Shown in pieces: positions 7,469 through 16,213 of a stretch of DNA of 64,000 bases. The notes under the pieces were generated by a model. That model saw only the letters and a list, made by a program, of their open reading frames with translations, made no database searches and was not told where the DNA came from. Both the position numbers and the translations under genes were made by a program. Source of the stretch: an uncultured Halomonas sp. (lineage in GTDB: Bacteria > Pseudomonadota > Gammaproteobacteria > Pseudomonadales > Halomonadaceae); the NCBI RefSeq assembly GCF_947501415.1, contig NZ_CANMVL010000013.1, positions 62,001 through 126,000 of the forward strand. The letters run 5' to 3'. Each line of letters opens with the position of its first letter. Positions within the stretch are counted from its first letter, which is position 1.

Positions 7469-8896
7469 TCAGGCAACCGGTGCCGTCAGCGCCTTGAGCG
7501 CGCCCTCACGCACCAGCTCATCGGTGACCCGATCAACCGCCCGGCGGGTGCGCGCGACGATCTCATCGACCTGATCACGGGTGGCGATCAGCGGCGGGGC
7601 AAAGCCGAGAATGTCACCCTGCGGCATGGCACGGGCGATCAGGTTCTCCTCGAGGGCGGCGGCGGAGATACGCGCCCCCACCTTCAAGGCCGGGTCGAAG
7701 TGCTCTCGCTTCTCAGGATTGGCGGAAAACTCCAGCGCCGCCAGCATGCCGACGCCACGCACATCGCCGACGATGGGGTGATCGCCGAAGGCATCTGCCA
7801 TGGCCCGCTGCAGGTAGGCACCGGTCTCGGCGGCATTCTCGGTCAGCTTCTCGCGCGCGATGATCTCGAGGTTGGCCAGCGCCGCGGCACAGCCCAGGGC
7901 ATGACCGGAGTAGGTCCAGCCATGGCCGATCGGGCCGTACTCGCCGGTGCCCTGCTCCAGCACCTGCCACACACGATCCCCGACGATCACCCCGGAGAGC
8001 GGCTGGTAGGCGCTGGTCAGGCCCTTGGCCACGGTCATCAGGTCCGGCTTGATGGCGTAGTGATGGCTGCCGAAGTCGGCACCGATGCGACCGAAGCCAC
8101 ACACCACCTCGTCGGCGATCAGCAGGATATCGTAGCGGTTCAGTACCGCCTGGATCGCCTCCCAGTAGCCTTCCGGCGGCGGCACGATGCCACCGGTCCC
8201 GAGTACCGGCTCGCCGATAAAGGCCGCCACGGTATCGGGCCCCTCGGCCAGGATCATCTCCTCGAGCCTGGCCGCGCAGTGGGCCGAGAACTCGCGCTCG
8301 CTCATGCCCTGCTGCTCGGCACCGCGATGATAGTAGTAAGGCGCCTCGGTATGCAGGATACCCTCGAGCGGCAGGTCGAACTGGTCGTGAAACGCCTTGA
8401 GGCCGGTCAGCGAACCCGTGGCCAGGCCCGAACCGTGATAGCCCCGCTGGCGAGAGATCACCTTCTTCTTCTGCGGACGTCCCAGCACGTTGTTGTAGTA
8501 ACGCACGATCTTGAGCTGGGTCTCGTTGGCATCGCTGCCACCCAGGCCGTAATAGACCTTGGACATGCCGGGCCCGGCGAGCTCGATGATCTTCTCGGAG
8601 AGCGCGATCTGCGGCTCGTTCGAGTGCCCTACATAGGTGTGATAGTAGGAGAGCTCCAGAGCCTGCTGGTAGATCGCCTCGGCCACCTCGGTGCGTCCAT
8701 AGCCGATATTGACACAGTAGAGTCCGGCGAAGCCGTCGATGAATTCACGTCCATCCTTGTCGCGGATGGTGATGCCCTGTCCACCGGTGATCACACGGCC
8801 CGGTGCCTTGCCATGGGCGAAGTCGCGCAGGTGAGAGGAGGCGTGGAAGGTCACCTTGCGGTCGCGGTCGATCAGGTCCTGGTGCTGCTGGTTCAT
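7469..8896 (-). CDS. doeD: Diaminobutyrate transaminase DoeD (class III aminotransferase)
   Basis: A 475-residue PLP enzyme of the class III omega-aminotransferase family. 'LLIADEVVCGFGR' is the cofactor Asp loop and 'PDLMTVAKGLTSAYQPLSGV' holds the Schiff-base Lys. In Halomonas ectoine breakdown DoeD removes the 4-amino group of L-2,4-diaminobutyrate to give aspartate semialdehyde. The assignment rests on the neighbours (doeC next to it, doeABX on the same strand) and on recalled likeness to the H. elongata protein; without them it could be read as a generic putrescine or beta-alanine aminotransferase. ATG 8896 starts the MNQQHQDL form; a longer frame reaches 8959. Confidence 0.88.
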   Translation of the reverse strand: MNQQHQDLIDRDRKVTFHASSHLRDFAHGKAPGRVITGGQGITIRDKDGREFIDGFAGLYCVNIGYGRTEVAEAIYQQALELSYYHTYVGHSNEPQIALSEKIIELAGPGMSKVYYGLGGSDANETQLKIVRYYNNVLGRPQKKKVISRQRGYHGSGLATGSLTGLKAFHDQFDLPLEGILHTEAPYYYHRGAEQQGMSEREFSAHCAARLEEMILAEGPDTVAAFIGEPVLGTGGIVPPPEGYWEAIQAVLNRYDILLIADEVVCGFGRIGADFGSHHYAIKPDLMTVAKGLTSAYQPLSGVIVGDRVWQVLEQGTGEYGPIGHGWTYSGHALGCAAALANLEIIAREKLTENAAETGAYLQRAMADAFGDHPIVGDVRGVGMLAALEFSANPEKREHFDPALKVGARISAAALEENLIARAMPQGDILGFAPPLIATRDQVDEIVARTRRAVDRVTDELVREGALKALTAPVA

Positions 8897-8976
8897 TGCA
8901 TTCTCTCTCGTTGGAAGACTCCCCGGCGCCCCGCCAGGGAGGATGTTTATCGATTTCAACTACAGGAACTTGGAAG

Positions 8977-10476
8977 CTAGCTCCCCGACACGGAGCCCAG
9001 GGCGCCGAGGCAGTAGTACTTGGTATCGAGATACTCATCGATGCCTGTCACACCGCCTTCACGACCCAGGCCCGACTGCTTGACGCCGCCGAAGGGCACC
9101 GGCGGGCCGGTCATCTTCACCGAGTTCACCGCGACCATGCCGTACTCCAGGGCACGCATCAATTTCCAGATACGGCGAATATCGTGGGTATAGAGATAAG
9201 CCGCCAGGCCATACTCGGTGTCGTTGGCCATCTCGATCGCCTGGTCGTCATCCGCATAGGCGGTGATCCCGGCCACCGGCGCGAAGGTCTCTTCATTCCA
9301 GACCTTCATGTCGCGGGTCACCCCGGTGAGCAGTACCGGCATGAAGAAGTTCTCCCCCGGCGCCTCCTGCTGGTCGCCGGCCACCAGGGTGGCGCCCTTG
9401 GCCAGGGCATCCTCGACGATGCCGGCGGCCTTCTCGACGGCCTGCCGATGGATCAGCGGCCCCAGGTCCACCTCACTATCCAGGCCATTGCCCACGGTCA
9501 GTGCCGCCATGCGCTCGGCGAAGTGCTCGACGAACTCATCATGAATCGACTCATGGACCAGGATGCGATCGGCGGCGAGGCAGTCCTGGCCGGCGGTCTG
9601 AAACTTGGCCGCCACCGCGGCGAGGGCCGCCTCCCGTGGGTCCATGTCGAGCCCGACGATAAAGGGCGCATTGCCCCCCAACTCAAGGGACACCCGCTTG
9701 ACGGTATTGGCGCTCTGTTCGAGCAGCAGACGGCCGACCCGGGTGGAGCCGGTGAAGGAGACCGCCTTGACGCGCTCCTCCGCACACAGGATCTTCGAGA
9801 CCTCGGCGGGCTCGCCCAGCACCACATTGAAGACACCGGCCGGGATACCGGCGCGCTCGGCCAGCTCCGCCAGCGCCAGCGCCGAGTACGGTGTCTCACC
9901 GGCGGGCTTGACGATTACCGTGCAACCGGCCGCCAGTGCAGCGGCGGCCTTGCGAGTGATCATCGCCAGCGGAAAGTTCCACGGCGTGATCAGTGCGGCG
10001 ATGCCCACCGGCTCCTTGATGGTGCCCAGGGCCGCATTGGGAATATGGCTCGGGATCGTCTCGCCGAAGGTACGCTTGCCCTCTTCGGCAAACCAGCGCA
10101 CGAAGCTCGCTCCATACTCCACCTCGCCACGGGCATCGGGCAACGGCTTGCCCTGCTCCAGGGTCATGATGGTCGCCAGATCCTCACGATTGGCCTGCAG
10201 CAGGTCATACCACGCCAGCAGGCGCTCGCAGCGCTCATCGACACGCAGGGCACGCCAGTGTGCAAAGGCTGCCTCGGCAGCATCCACCGCCATACAGATC
10301 TGGTCTGCCTCGAGCCAGGGAATATGACCGATGACCTCGCCGGTGGCGGGATCCTGAACCACTTCCTCGCGGCCCCCATTGCCGTGGGTCCACCTGCCAT
10401 CGACATAGGCGTACTGACGGAACAGACGCGGATCCTCGAGCATGGTGGATAACGACCCGGACAGCTTCATGTTCAT
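8977..10476 (-). CDS. doeC: Aspartate-semialdehyde dehydrogenase DoeC (non-phosphorylating, ALDH family)
   Basis: A 499-residue aldehyde dehydrogenase with 'ITPWNFPLAMITRK' (NAD site), 'VSLELGGNAPFIV' (general base Glu) and 'FQTAGQDCLAADR' (catalytic Cys). By family it resembles succinate-semialdehyde dehydrogenase GabD. Placement directly upstream of doeD on the same strand points to DoeC, which oxidises aspartate semialdehyde to aspartate, the last step of ectoine degradation. ATG 10476 has GGGGAGGT in front. An 80-base gap separates it from doeD, so the two are probably cotranscribed. A GabD function cannot be excluded from sequence alone. Confidence 0.85.
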   Translation of the reverse strand: MNMKLSGSLSTMLEDPRLFRQYAYVDGRWTHGNGGREEVVQDPATGEVIGHIPWLEADQICMAVDAAEAAFAHWRALRVDERCERLLAWYDLLQANREDLATIMTLEQGKPLPDARGEVEYGASFVRWFAEEGKRTFGETIPSHIPNAALGTIKEPVGIAALITPWNFPLAMITRKAAAALAAGCTVIVKPAGETPYSALALAELAERAGIPAGVFNVVLGEPAEVSKILCAEERVKAVSFTGSTRVGRLLLEQSANTVKRVSLELGGNAPFIVGLDMDPREAALAAVAAKFQTAGQDCLAADRILVHESIHDEFVEHFAERMAALTVGNGLDSEVDLGPLIHRQAVEKAAGIVEDALAKGATLVAGDQQEAPGENFFMPVLLTGVTRDMKVWNEETFAPVAGITAYADDDQAIEMANDTEYGLAAYLYTHDIRRIWKLMRALEYGMVAVNSVKMTGPPVPFGGVKQSGLGREGGVTGIDEYLDTKYYCLGALGSVSGS

Positions 10477-10525
10477 GCGACACCTCCCCTGACTCACCGG
10501 CGTGGATGGCACCGGCGATATTACG

Positions 10526-10638
10526 AAGTCCGGCGCGGCTCCGGGCGCCGAAAAAAGTCCGGCGCGGCTCCGGGCGCCGAAAAAAGTCCGGCGCGGCTCT
10601 GGGCGCCGAAAAAAAGTCCGGCGCTAGGCACCGAAACA
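10526..10638 (-). repeat. Tandem 29-30 bp repeats, each a terminator-like hairpin with T-run
   Basis: Three near-identical copies start at 10526, 10555 and 10584 and a degenerate fourth at 10614. On the minus strand each full unit reads as a CGGCGC...GCGCCG stem followed by GACTTTTTT, an intrinsic-terminator shape. The array lies between the decarboxylase stop and the doeC start. It is not CRISPR, since the units abut without spacers. The rest of the 320-base gap (10477-10796) holds only A/T-rich runs and no convincing gene. Confidence 0.8.
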
Positions 10639-10796
10639 GTATTGAAACGACAGAGCCGCCCGGTTGCATTCGGTGCGGCTCGATGGAGTCATGATAAAGG
10701 AGAGTACAGAACGGGAGTTTTCGTTAACCGGCGAGAAAGATAAGAGTTTTTTTGTCTTTGACCAGGAAGATGGCCTTTTTTCTGTCGCCCCGGGAT

Positions 10797-13592
10797 TCAG
10801 CCTGGCGACGGATTGCTCAAGGCCTCTTCGGTGAATACCAGCAGCCCGAGCTCGGGCCGGTAACCATGAATCTCGGTCACATCCAGGGCCTGCAGGAAGT
10901 GGAGGATCTCCGCGCTGATCACCTGCCCCGGCACCAGCACCGGAAAACCCGGTGGATAGGGAATCACGAAGCTCGCCGAGACCACGTCGCGGCCATCATG
11001 CATCTGGGCCTGCAACTCGCCGTTGTCGAAGCGCAGGTACTCGGTATTCTCATCATCGTAGCTCAGGAAGTAGGCGCGACGAATATCACCCTCCGGCGTG
11101 TGGTTATCAGCCGCCGGCCGGAAGGCATTGTGGAAGCGACTGAAGTCCGGCAGGGGCGGTAGCTCACAGGTCAGCGAGTGGACACGGTTCTCGATGATCT
11201 TGCGCTCGGGTCGACTACTCTCCTCCCAACGGTACTCGAACTCCTTGGCCAGTTTGATCAGGACATCAAGCAGATAGGCAATAGCTCCCCTCGAGGTGCC
11301 GATATTGGTCATGAACAGCACGGTATTGCGCGAAGTCTTGTTGATCTGTATGCCGTACTTGTTCATCAGGTATTCGTTCTTGAAGGTGTCGCCGTCGATG
11401 CCCGTGGCGCCGATGGCGATGGTGATACGGCTGGGATCGACCACAAACTCATCGTTGGCCCAGGCCTCCTCCATCTTGTTCCAGCCGGTGGCCGGATCAT
11501 AGAAGGTCTCTACGCCCGACTCGCGGTACTCCAGCGGCACCATGTCCCTGTTGATCAGCACTCGGAAGTATTTCTGCAGTAGCGGATGCGTATAGAGCTG
11601 TTCGCGCAGTGACAGCGCTGCCTCGACCTGGGCATGTACCAGCTCGAATCCCTCCATCTCGGCCTGCATGCGACCCACGTCCAGCGAGGCGATGATCTGG
11701 TAGTTCGGCGAAGTCGAGGTATGGGTCATGTAGGCCTCGTGGAACGGTGCCTCGACCTTCTGTCGATAGTCCTGATCCCAGACATGAATCATCGAGCCCT
11801 GACGCAGTGACGTCAGGGTCTTGTGGGTGGAGTGGGTGGCATAGGCGCGGATGCGCACCGCATCGGGGTCGGGCTTCAGGCGCCGCTCGAGCCAGGTGGC
11901 ATCGTCGTCGGGATCGAGGCCATCGAACTCGGCCTTCCAGGCGTCATACTCCTCGCGATAGGCGGCGCTGCGGTAGCGATCACGCAGGGTGCGGGCGGCG
12001 TGCATGGCCGTGCGCGGCCGATAGGTCGGGTTGAAGCCGGCGAAGGCGAACCAGGCCTCGTCCCACAGGAAGACCAGGTCAGGCTTGATCGCCAGGCACT
12101 CCTCCATCACCCGCCGCACGTTGTAGACCACGCCGTCGAAGGTGCAGTTGGTGAGCAGCAGCATCTTGACCTTGTCGAGCTGGCCCGAGCGCTTGTAGCC
12201 GAGTAACGTCTTCTTTATCTCGTGCAGCGGCACGGCTCCATACATCGAGTAATCGTTGAGGGGATAGGAGTCGAGGTAGCTGACGTGAGCACCGGCCAGC
12301 ACCATGCCGTAGTGATGCGACTTGTGGCAGTCGCGATCGATCAGCACGATGTCCCGAGGCTTGACCAGCGCCTGGACCACGATCTTGTTGGCGGTGGAGG
12401 TACCATTGGTGACGAAGAAGGTCTGGCGTGCTCCGAAGGCCCTGGCGGCGTATTCCTGGGCCTTCTTGATCGGCCCGTAGGGCTGCAGCAGGGAGTCGAG
12501 CCCACCGGAGGTTGCCGAGGTCTCGGCGAGGAAGATGTTGATGCCGTAGAAGTCGATCATCTGCCCGGCCCAGTGCGAGCGGGTGACCGACTTGCCCCGG
12601 GAGATGGGCATGGCATGGAAGACCCCGGTCGGCTTCTTGCTGTACTCGCGCAGGGCGTCGAAGAAGGGCGTGCGGTAGCGATTGTCGATGGCCCGCAGGA
12701 TGGTATGGTGCTGCTCGATGTAGTCCGTCTCACGGTAGAAGATCCGATTGAAGTGACGGATGTCGCGACTGGCCGTGGCCTCCACATCGCCGCTGGTGAC
12801 CAGAAACTGATCGATCTCGGGACGCAGCTCGTGGATCATCGAGCTGAGCAGGATGCTGCGTTCGGCCTCGGACTGCTGCTCCAGAGACTGCTCGGAGAGC
12901 CCTTCGAGATAGCTGCGCAGGGCGCTAAGGTTGTACTTCGACTTGTAGGGAAACTCGTAGCGGATCAGGCAGGCCTGGATGTTGGGATTGACCAGCACCG
13001 CGATCAGCGCATCCTCGAAGCTTCTTACCGTGACCACGTCATAGACGAAGCGATCCTCGGGGCGACGCATGCTGTGGAAGGCCTCACGGACCACCTCCTC
13101 CTCCGGGGCCGAGAGGTTGTCGACGATCAGCAGCTCGAAGTAGGGTTGGGCCGAGCTGTTGGAGGCGGGGTGGCCACGCCGCAGCTGCGCCAGGGCATCC
13201 AGAGTCTCAAGCTCCTCGGCGTCGGCATCGGTCTCGGAGAGGTCGACATGACGGCGCCGATAGGACTCACTGATCAGTGCCCGCACCAGGCGCTTGACCA
13301 CCTTCTCCAGAAGCCCGTACTCCTCGCGGTCGAACAGCGCCCAGAGGTGACGAAAGTCCTCCTTGGAAGGAAAGGCATGGTAGTCCTCGATGATCTCGAG
13401 CCGCGTCAACTTGACGTCTATCGCCTTGATCAGGTTCTTGGCCCGACCCTCGTCATTCAGGCGCACCAGCATACCCAGGTCGCGCTTCAGCGCATTCCAG
13501 GTATCGGCACGCAGCTGGGAAATCTTGTGGTAGAAGCCCAGAGCCGTGTAGGGCGTCTCGGTTTGCGTCAACTCTTGCATGGCAACACCCAT
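10797..13592 (-). CDS. Orn/Lys/Arg decarboxylase family PLP enzyme with long N-terminal extension
   Basis: About 931 residues, against roughly 710-760 for E. coli AdiA/LdcC/SpeC. The PLP core holds 'TSATSGGLDSLL', 'FFVTNGTSTANKIV', 'FLWDEAWFAF' and the Schiff-base motif 'THSTHKTLTSLRQG' with its Lys. The first 130 residues, before a wing-like domain, are an extra helical region. It would decarboxylate a basic amino acid to a polyamine precursor; arginine, lysine, ornithine or diaminobutyrate are all possible. The start is unsure: ATG 13580 (MQELTQ) sits behind a weak GGATGGG and may be the true one. It is the last gene of the block after the C45 enzyme. Confidence 0.8.
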   Translation of the reverse strand: MGVAMQELTQTETPYTALGFYHKISQLRADTWNALKRDLGMLVRLNDEGRAKNLIKAIDVKLTRLEIIEDYHAFPSKEDFRHLWALFDREEYGLLEKVVKRLVRALISESYRRRHVDLSETDADAEELETLDALAQLRRGHPASNSSAQPYFELLIVDNLSAPEEEVVREAFHSMRRPEDRFVYDVVTVRSFEDALIAVLVNPNIQACLIRYEFPYKSKYNLSALRSYLEGLSEQSLEQQSEAERSILLSSMIHELRPEIDQFLVTSGDVEATASRDIRHFNRIFYRETDYIEQHHTILRAIDNRYRTPFFDALREYSKKPTGVFHAMPISRGKSVTRSHWAGQMIDFYGINIFLAETSATSGGLDSLLQPYGPIKKAQEYAARAFGARQTFFVTNGTSTANKIVVQALVKPRDIVLIDRDCHKSHHYGMVLAGAHVSYLDSYPLNDYSMYGAVPLHEIKKTLLGYKRSGQLDKVKMLLLTNCTFDGVVYNVRRVMEECLAIKPDLVFLWDEAWFAFAGFNPTYRPRTAMHAARTLRDRYRSAAYREEYDAWKAEFDGLDPDDDATWLERRLKPDPDAVRIRAYATHSTHKTLTSLRQGSMIHVWDQDYRQKVEAPFHEAYMTHTSTSPNYQIIASLDVGRMQAEMEGFELVHAQVEAALSLREQLYTHPLLQKYFRVLINRDMVPLEYRESGVETFYDPATGWNKMEEAWANDEFVVDPSRITIAIGATGIDGDTFKNEYLMNKYGIQINKTSRNTVLFMTNIGTSRGAIAYLLDVLIKLAKEFEYRWEESSRPERKIIENRVHSLTCELPPLPDFSRFHNAFRPAADNHTPEGDIRRAYFLSYDDENTEYLRFDNGELQAQMHDGRDVVSASFVIPYPPGFPVLVPGQVISAEILHFLQALDVTEIHGYRPELGLLVFTEEALSNPSPG

Positions 13593-13659
13593 CCATGTTC
13601 GTTGTTATTGTCACGCGGCGCTGCGACGAAGCGACGAAGCGACGGGTAACGGGCCGGGA

Positions 13660-14709
13660 TCAGCCGGCATACAAGCCTCGCGCACCATAGCGCACGGTGA
13701 TTCGCTCCTCGGGGAAGTGGTCGAAGCCCAGCTCGAGGGTCAGGCCGGGCCAGTGAAACTGCGCGCGCCCCGTCATGGGTCGATAGATAGCGGTATAGAC
13801 GGTCCCCAGGCCGCGGCGATAGTCATGGCGGAACAGCGGCGGTGATGCGAAGGCAGCGATCAGCCGATCCTCGGTGGTAGCCTCGTCGGCCACCAGGATC
13901 GACAGCTGGCGCTCACGGATCAATGTCTCCGAGGCCAGGGCGTGGGCGTACCATTCGATCTTCTTCTGGTGATTGGTCGCCACCGGCACCCGCCGGATGC
14001 TGGCAGGGCGGTCCGGGCCGATCATCGCCGTGACGTAACGACCGGCGGCGTCGGCCACGGTGATGTTGTAGGCCATGTGGGTGGGAATGCGCGCCAGTAC
14101 GTCGGACGCCTCGGGTACGCTATCGCAGAACTCCAACAGGTAGCGCAGGATGATCGGCGCGCCGAAGCCCTGGCCCACGGCCTTGCTGCCGCCGAAGGCC
14201 AGCGACACGGCGAGTCCCCGATCATTCATGCCGTCCAGCACACCCCACAGGCAGTCGGACATGGCGATTACCCTCCTCGCGTTCCAGCGGGTGTAGAGGA
14301 TGGTTCCTTCACAGAGCTCCGGGGGATAGTCGTAATTGCGCGCCAGCAGCGTCGACGCGGGGCTCGCCAGCACCGCCTGAGAGCAGCCGGTGATGTACGG
14401 CGGCGGCTGGTAAAGACTCAGAAAGCGCGCGGCGAGATCACCACCACCGGCCAGCTCACAGAGCATGCGATAGGTATCGAGAAGCTCTGGCATGTACTTT
14501 CGCAGCGCGTTGTAACAGGCGAGGTAGCCAGGCCGCTCACGCTCCCCTTCGCTCAGGTACCACTGCTCGTAAGCCGGCCAGTGGTGGCCAAACAGCGCCT
14601 GCCAACGAGGGCCTGCCGTCTCCTCGCGTACGGTCCGAAAATCGAGCATCTTGTTCATGTCGCCCGACAGCGCCTCCCGCGACGAAGGGGAACCGATCCC
14701 GGTATTCAC
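13660..14709 (-). CDS. C45-family autoproteolytic acyltransferase/hydrolase
   Basis: About 349 residues, like penicillin acyl-CoA:6-APA acyltransferase (Ntn hydrolase fold). The cleavage and nucleophile site is 'YITGCSQAV', Gly-Cys at 108-109, followed by 'LLARNYDYPPEL' and 'DCLWGVLDGMNDRGLAVSL', both typical of the family. Self-cleavage before Cys109 would make a short alpha and a long beta chain. The first possible codon is GTG 14709, which overlaps the ATP-grasp stop by GTGA; ATG 14658 is an equally likely start. It sits third in the nitrilase/ATP-grasp/C45 run, which implies work on an amide or peptide conjugate. The substrate is unknown. Confidence 0.82.
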   Translation of the reverse strand: MNTGIGSPSSREALSGDMNKMLDFRTVREETAGPRWQALFGHHWPAYEQWYLSEGERERPGYLACYNALRKYMPELLDTYRMLCELAGGGDLAARFLSLYQPPPYITGCSQAVLASPASTLLARNYDYPPELCEGTILYTRWNARRVIAMSDCLWGVLDGMNDRGLAVSLAFGGSKAVGQGFGAPIILRYLLEFCDSVPEASDVLARIPTHMAYNITVADAAGRYVTAMIGPDRPASIRRVPVATNHQKKIEWYAHALASETLIRERQLSILVADEATTEDRLIAAFASPPLFRHDYRRGLGTVYTAIYRPMTGRAQFHWPGLTLELGFDHFPEERITVRYGARGLYAG

Positions 14710-16178
14710 AGGATCTTGAAGTTGCCGCCGCCGACGGCATGGCTGACGGCCACCTCCTCCACCACCGGATCCTGCAGCGACTGCCCGGCGTACTCACCAC
14801 GGATACCGTCGATCCAAGCCTTGGCGCGTTCAGTAAGCTGGAAGTCGTCATCCATCAGGCGTCCACGGGTGATCAGGATGCCGAGGTCTGCGCCCTCGTA
14901 GCGGAAATCCCCCGCTCCACTGATGCGCAGGAAGAAGCCCTCGCTTTCATCTTCGGCGGCGTGGGGGTGATAGTTGTAGTGGTCATAGTCAATGCTGCCG
15001 TCACTGGCCATTTTCCAGACCCCGGTGCGTGGCGCCCGGGTCAGCAGATCGACGCTTTCGTCGGTGTGCTTGATGACCAGCTGGCTCCAGCTGTCCACGC
15101 TTTCGGGATGCGCCCAGCGCTCGTTGATCTCGTTGATATCGAGATCGAAATCGACGTCGGAGAACTCCAGCAGGTGGAACAGGAACAGCGGGATATCGGA
15201 GTGAGCGAAAGCCGCCACATTGGTCAGCGAGCTGGCGCCGGTGACACGTGGGTTGAGCTCACCGAGATAGACCTCGCCGTTGTCCATGTCGATCAGGAAG
15301 TCGAGCTCGAAGTAGCCGCGATACCCCTCCTCGCGCAGCGCCTCTCCGAACTGGAAAGTGTACTCCCGGGCCTTGTCGCGTACCGACTGATCGAAGGCGC
15401 CGGCGAACATCTCGTTGCCACACCAGCCGCCCTTGTAGGGCGTCAGCGTCTTGAAGCCAACCAGCTCGGTCATCAGTGGGCCGACCACGGTGCCGCAGCG
15501 GGTGGCACAGGCCTCGATGGCCGAGCCACGACAGTTGATGCGCTTCATGATCTTGACCTCGGACTCGGCCTCGATCTCCTCGGCGTGCTTGTAGTAGTCG
15601 TCTTCGTTGGTGATGAAGAAGGTAGTGTGACCGGAGTCGCCGTAGGCGGTCTGCACCACCAGGTCGTCGCCGAGCTCCCGGCTCACCTCGCAGAGCTCCT
15701 GGTAGCTGCCCACCCGGGCCAGCACGTTGGGCACGCTGGGCACGCCAGCCTTGTTGCCGATGCGCACGGTCTCGATCTTGTTGTCCATGCGCGAGCGCAG
15801 CTGGGCCGGCGGGAACGCCACCTTGAGGCCGAGCTGCTCGCAGATCTCTTCGGTGTGCTCGTCGAACATCAGGAAAGCCGCTACGCCGGCATTCTCCCCC
15901 TGGGCACGGGACTGGATGAAGTCGATGACCTCCTTGTGCTCGAGGAGGTAGTTGTTGATGTCCTCGATGCTCTCGAAGTCGCGCGGGAACTTCTCCTTGG
16001 GCACGAAGACGTTACGCTGCTGGCCCTCAAAACAGTCGATGTAGTTGATATGGCGAAAGTTGCCCACCCAGTCGCCAACCCCCAGCAAGTTGAAGTTGGT
16101 GGCCGAAATGAAGTAGATCGGTTCCTTGTTATTGAGGAAGTGGCGGCGTACGTCGGCAATAGTTGTTATTTTGCTCAT
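14706..16178 (-). CDS. ATP-grasp ligase (biotin-carboxylase-like fold), substrate unknown
   Basis: A 490-residue ATP-grasp enzyme. It has 'MDNKIETVRIGNKAGVPSVP' (hinge before the ATP domain), 'LVVQTAYGDSGHTTFFI' (ATP-binding glycine loop), and 'YFELDFLIDMDNGEVYLGEL' then NPRVTGAS, the Mg-binding Glu/Asn site. Databases tend to label it biotin carboxylase, but it lacks the length and context of acetyl-CoA carboxylase. More likely it joins a carboxylate to an amine. GGAG eight bases before ATG 16178. Neighbours are a nitrilase 35 bases upstream and a C45 enzyme overlapping downstream. Confidence 0.82.
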   Translation of the reverse strand: MSKITTIADVRRHFLNNKEPIYFISATNFNLLGVGDWVGNFRHINYIDCFEGQQRNVFVPKEKFPRDFESIEDINNYLLEHKEVIDFIQSRAQGENAGVAAFLMFDEHTEEICEQLGLKVAFPPAQLRSRMDNKIETVRIGNKAGVPSVPNVLARVGSYQELCEVSRELGDDLVVQTAYGDSGHTTFFITNEDDYYKHAEEIEAESEVKIMKRINCRGSAIEACATRCGTVVGPLMTELVGFKTLTPYKGGWCGNEMFAGAFDQSVRDKAREYTFQFGEALREEGYRGYFELDFLIDMDNGEVYLGELNPRVTGASSLTNVAAFAHSDIPLFLFHLLEFSDVDFDLDINEINERWAHPESVDSWSQLVIKHTDESVDLLTRAPRTGVWKMASDGSIDYDHYNYHPHAAEDESEGFFLRISGAGDFRYEGADLGILITRGRLMDDDFQLTERAKAWIDGIRGEYAGQSLQDPVVEEVAVSHAVGGGNFKIL

Positions 16179-16213
16179 CGTGATCGCTCCATCGTTGTGG
16201 GGAAGGCGTGGGA

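Noticed and set aside
10526..10638. CRISPR-like repeat array
   Set aside because: Units abut with no variable spacers and no cas genes are near.
10691..10834. Possible 47-residue plus-strand ORF running into the decarboxylase 3' end
   Set aside because: GGAG is only two bases from the ATG and the ORF overlaps a real gene antisense; no recognisable product.
12222..13649. Long plus-strand ORF opposite the decarboxylase
   Set aside because: Typical shadow of a high-GC gene; no motifs, no ribosome site, and the minus frame is a clear PLP enzyme.
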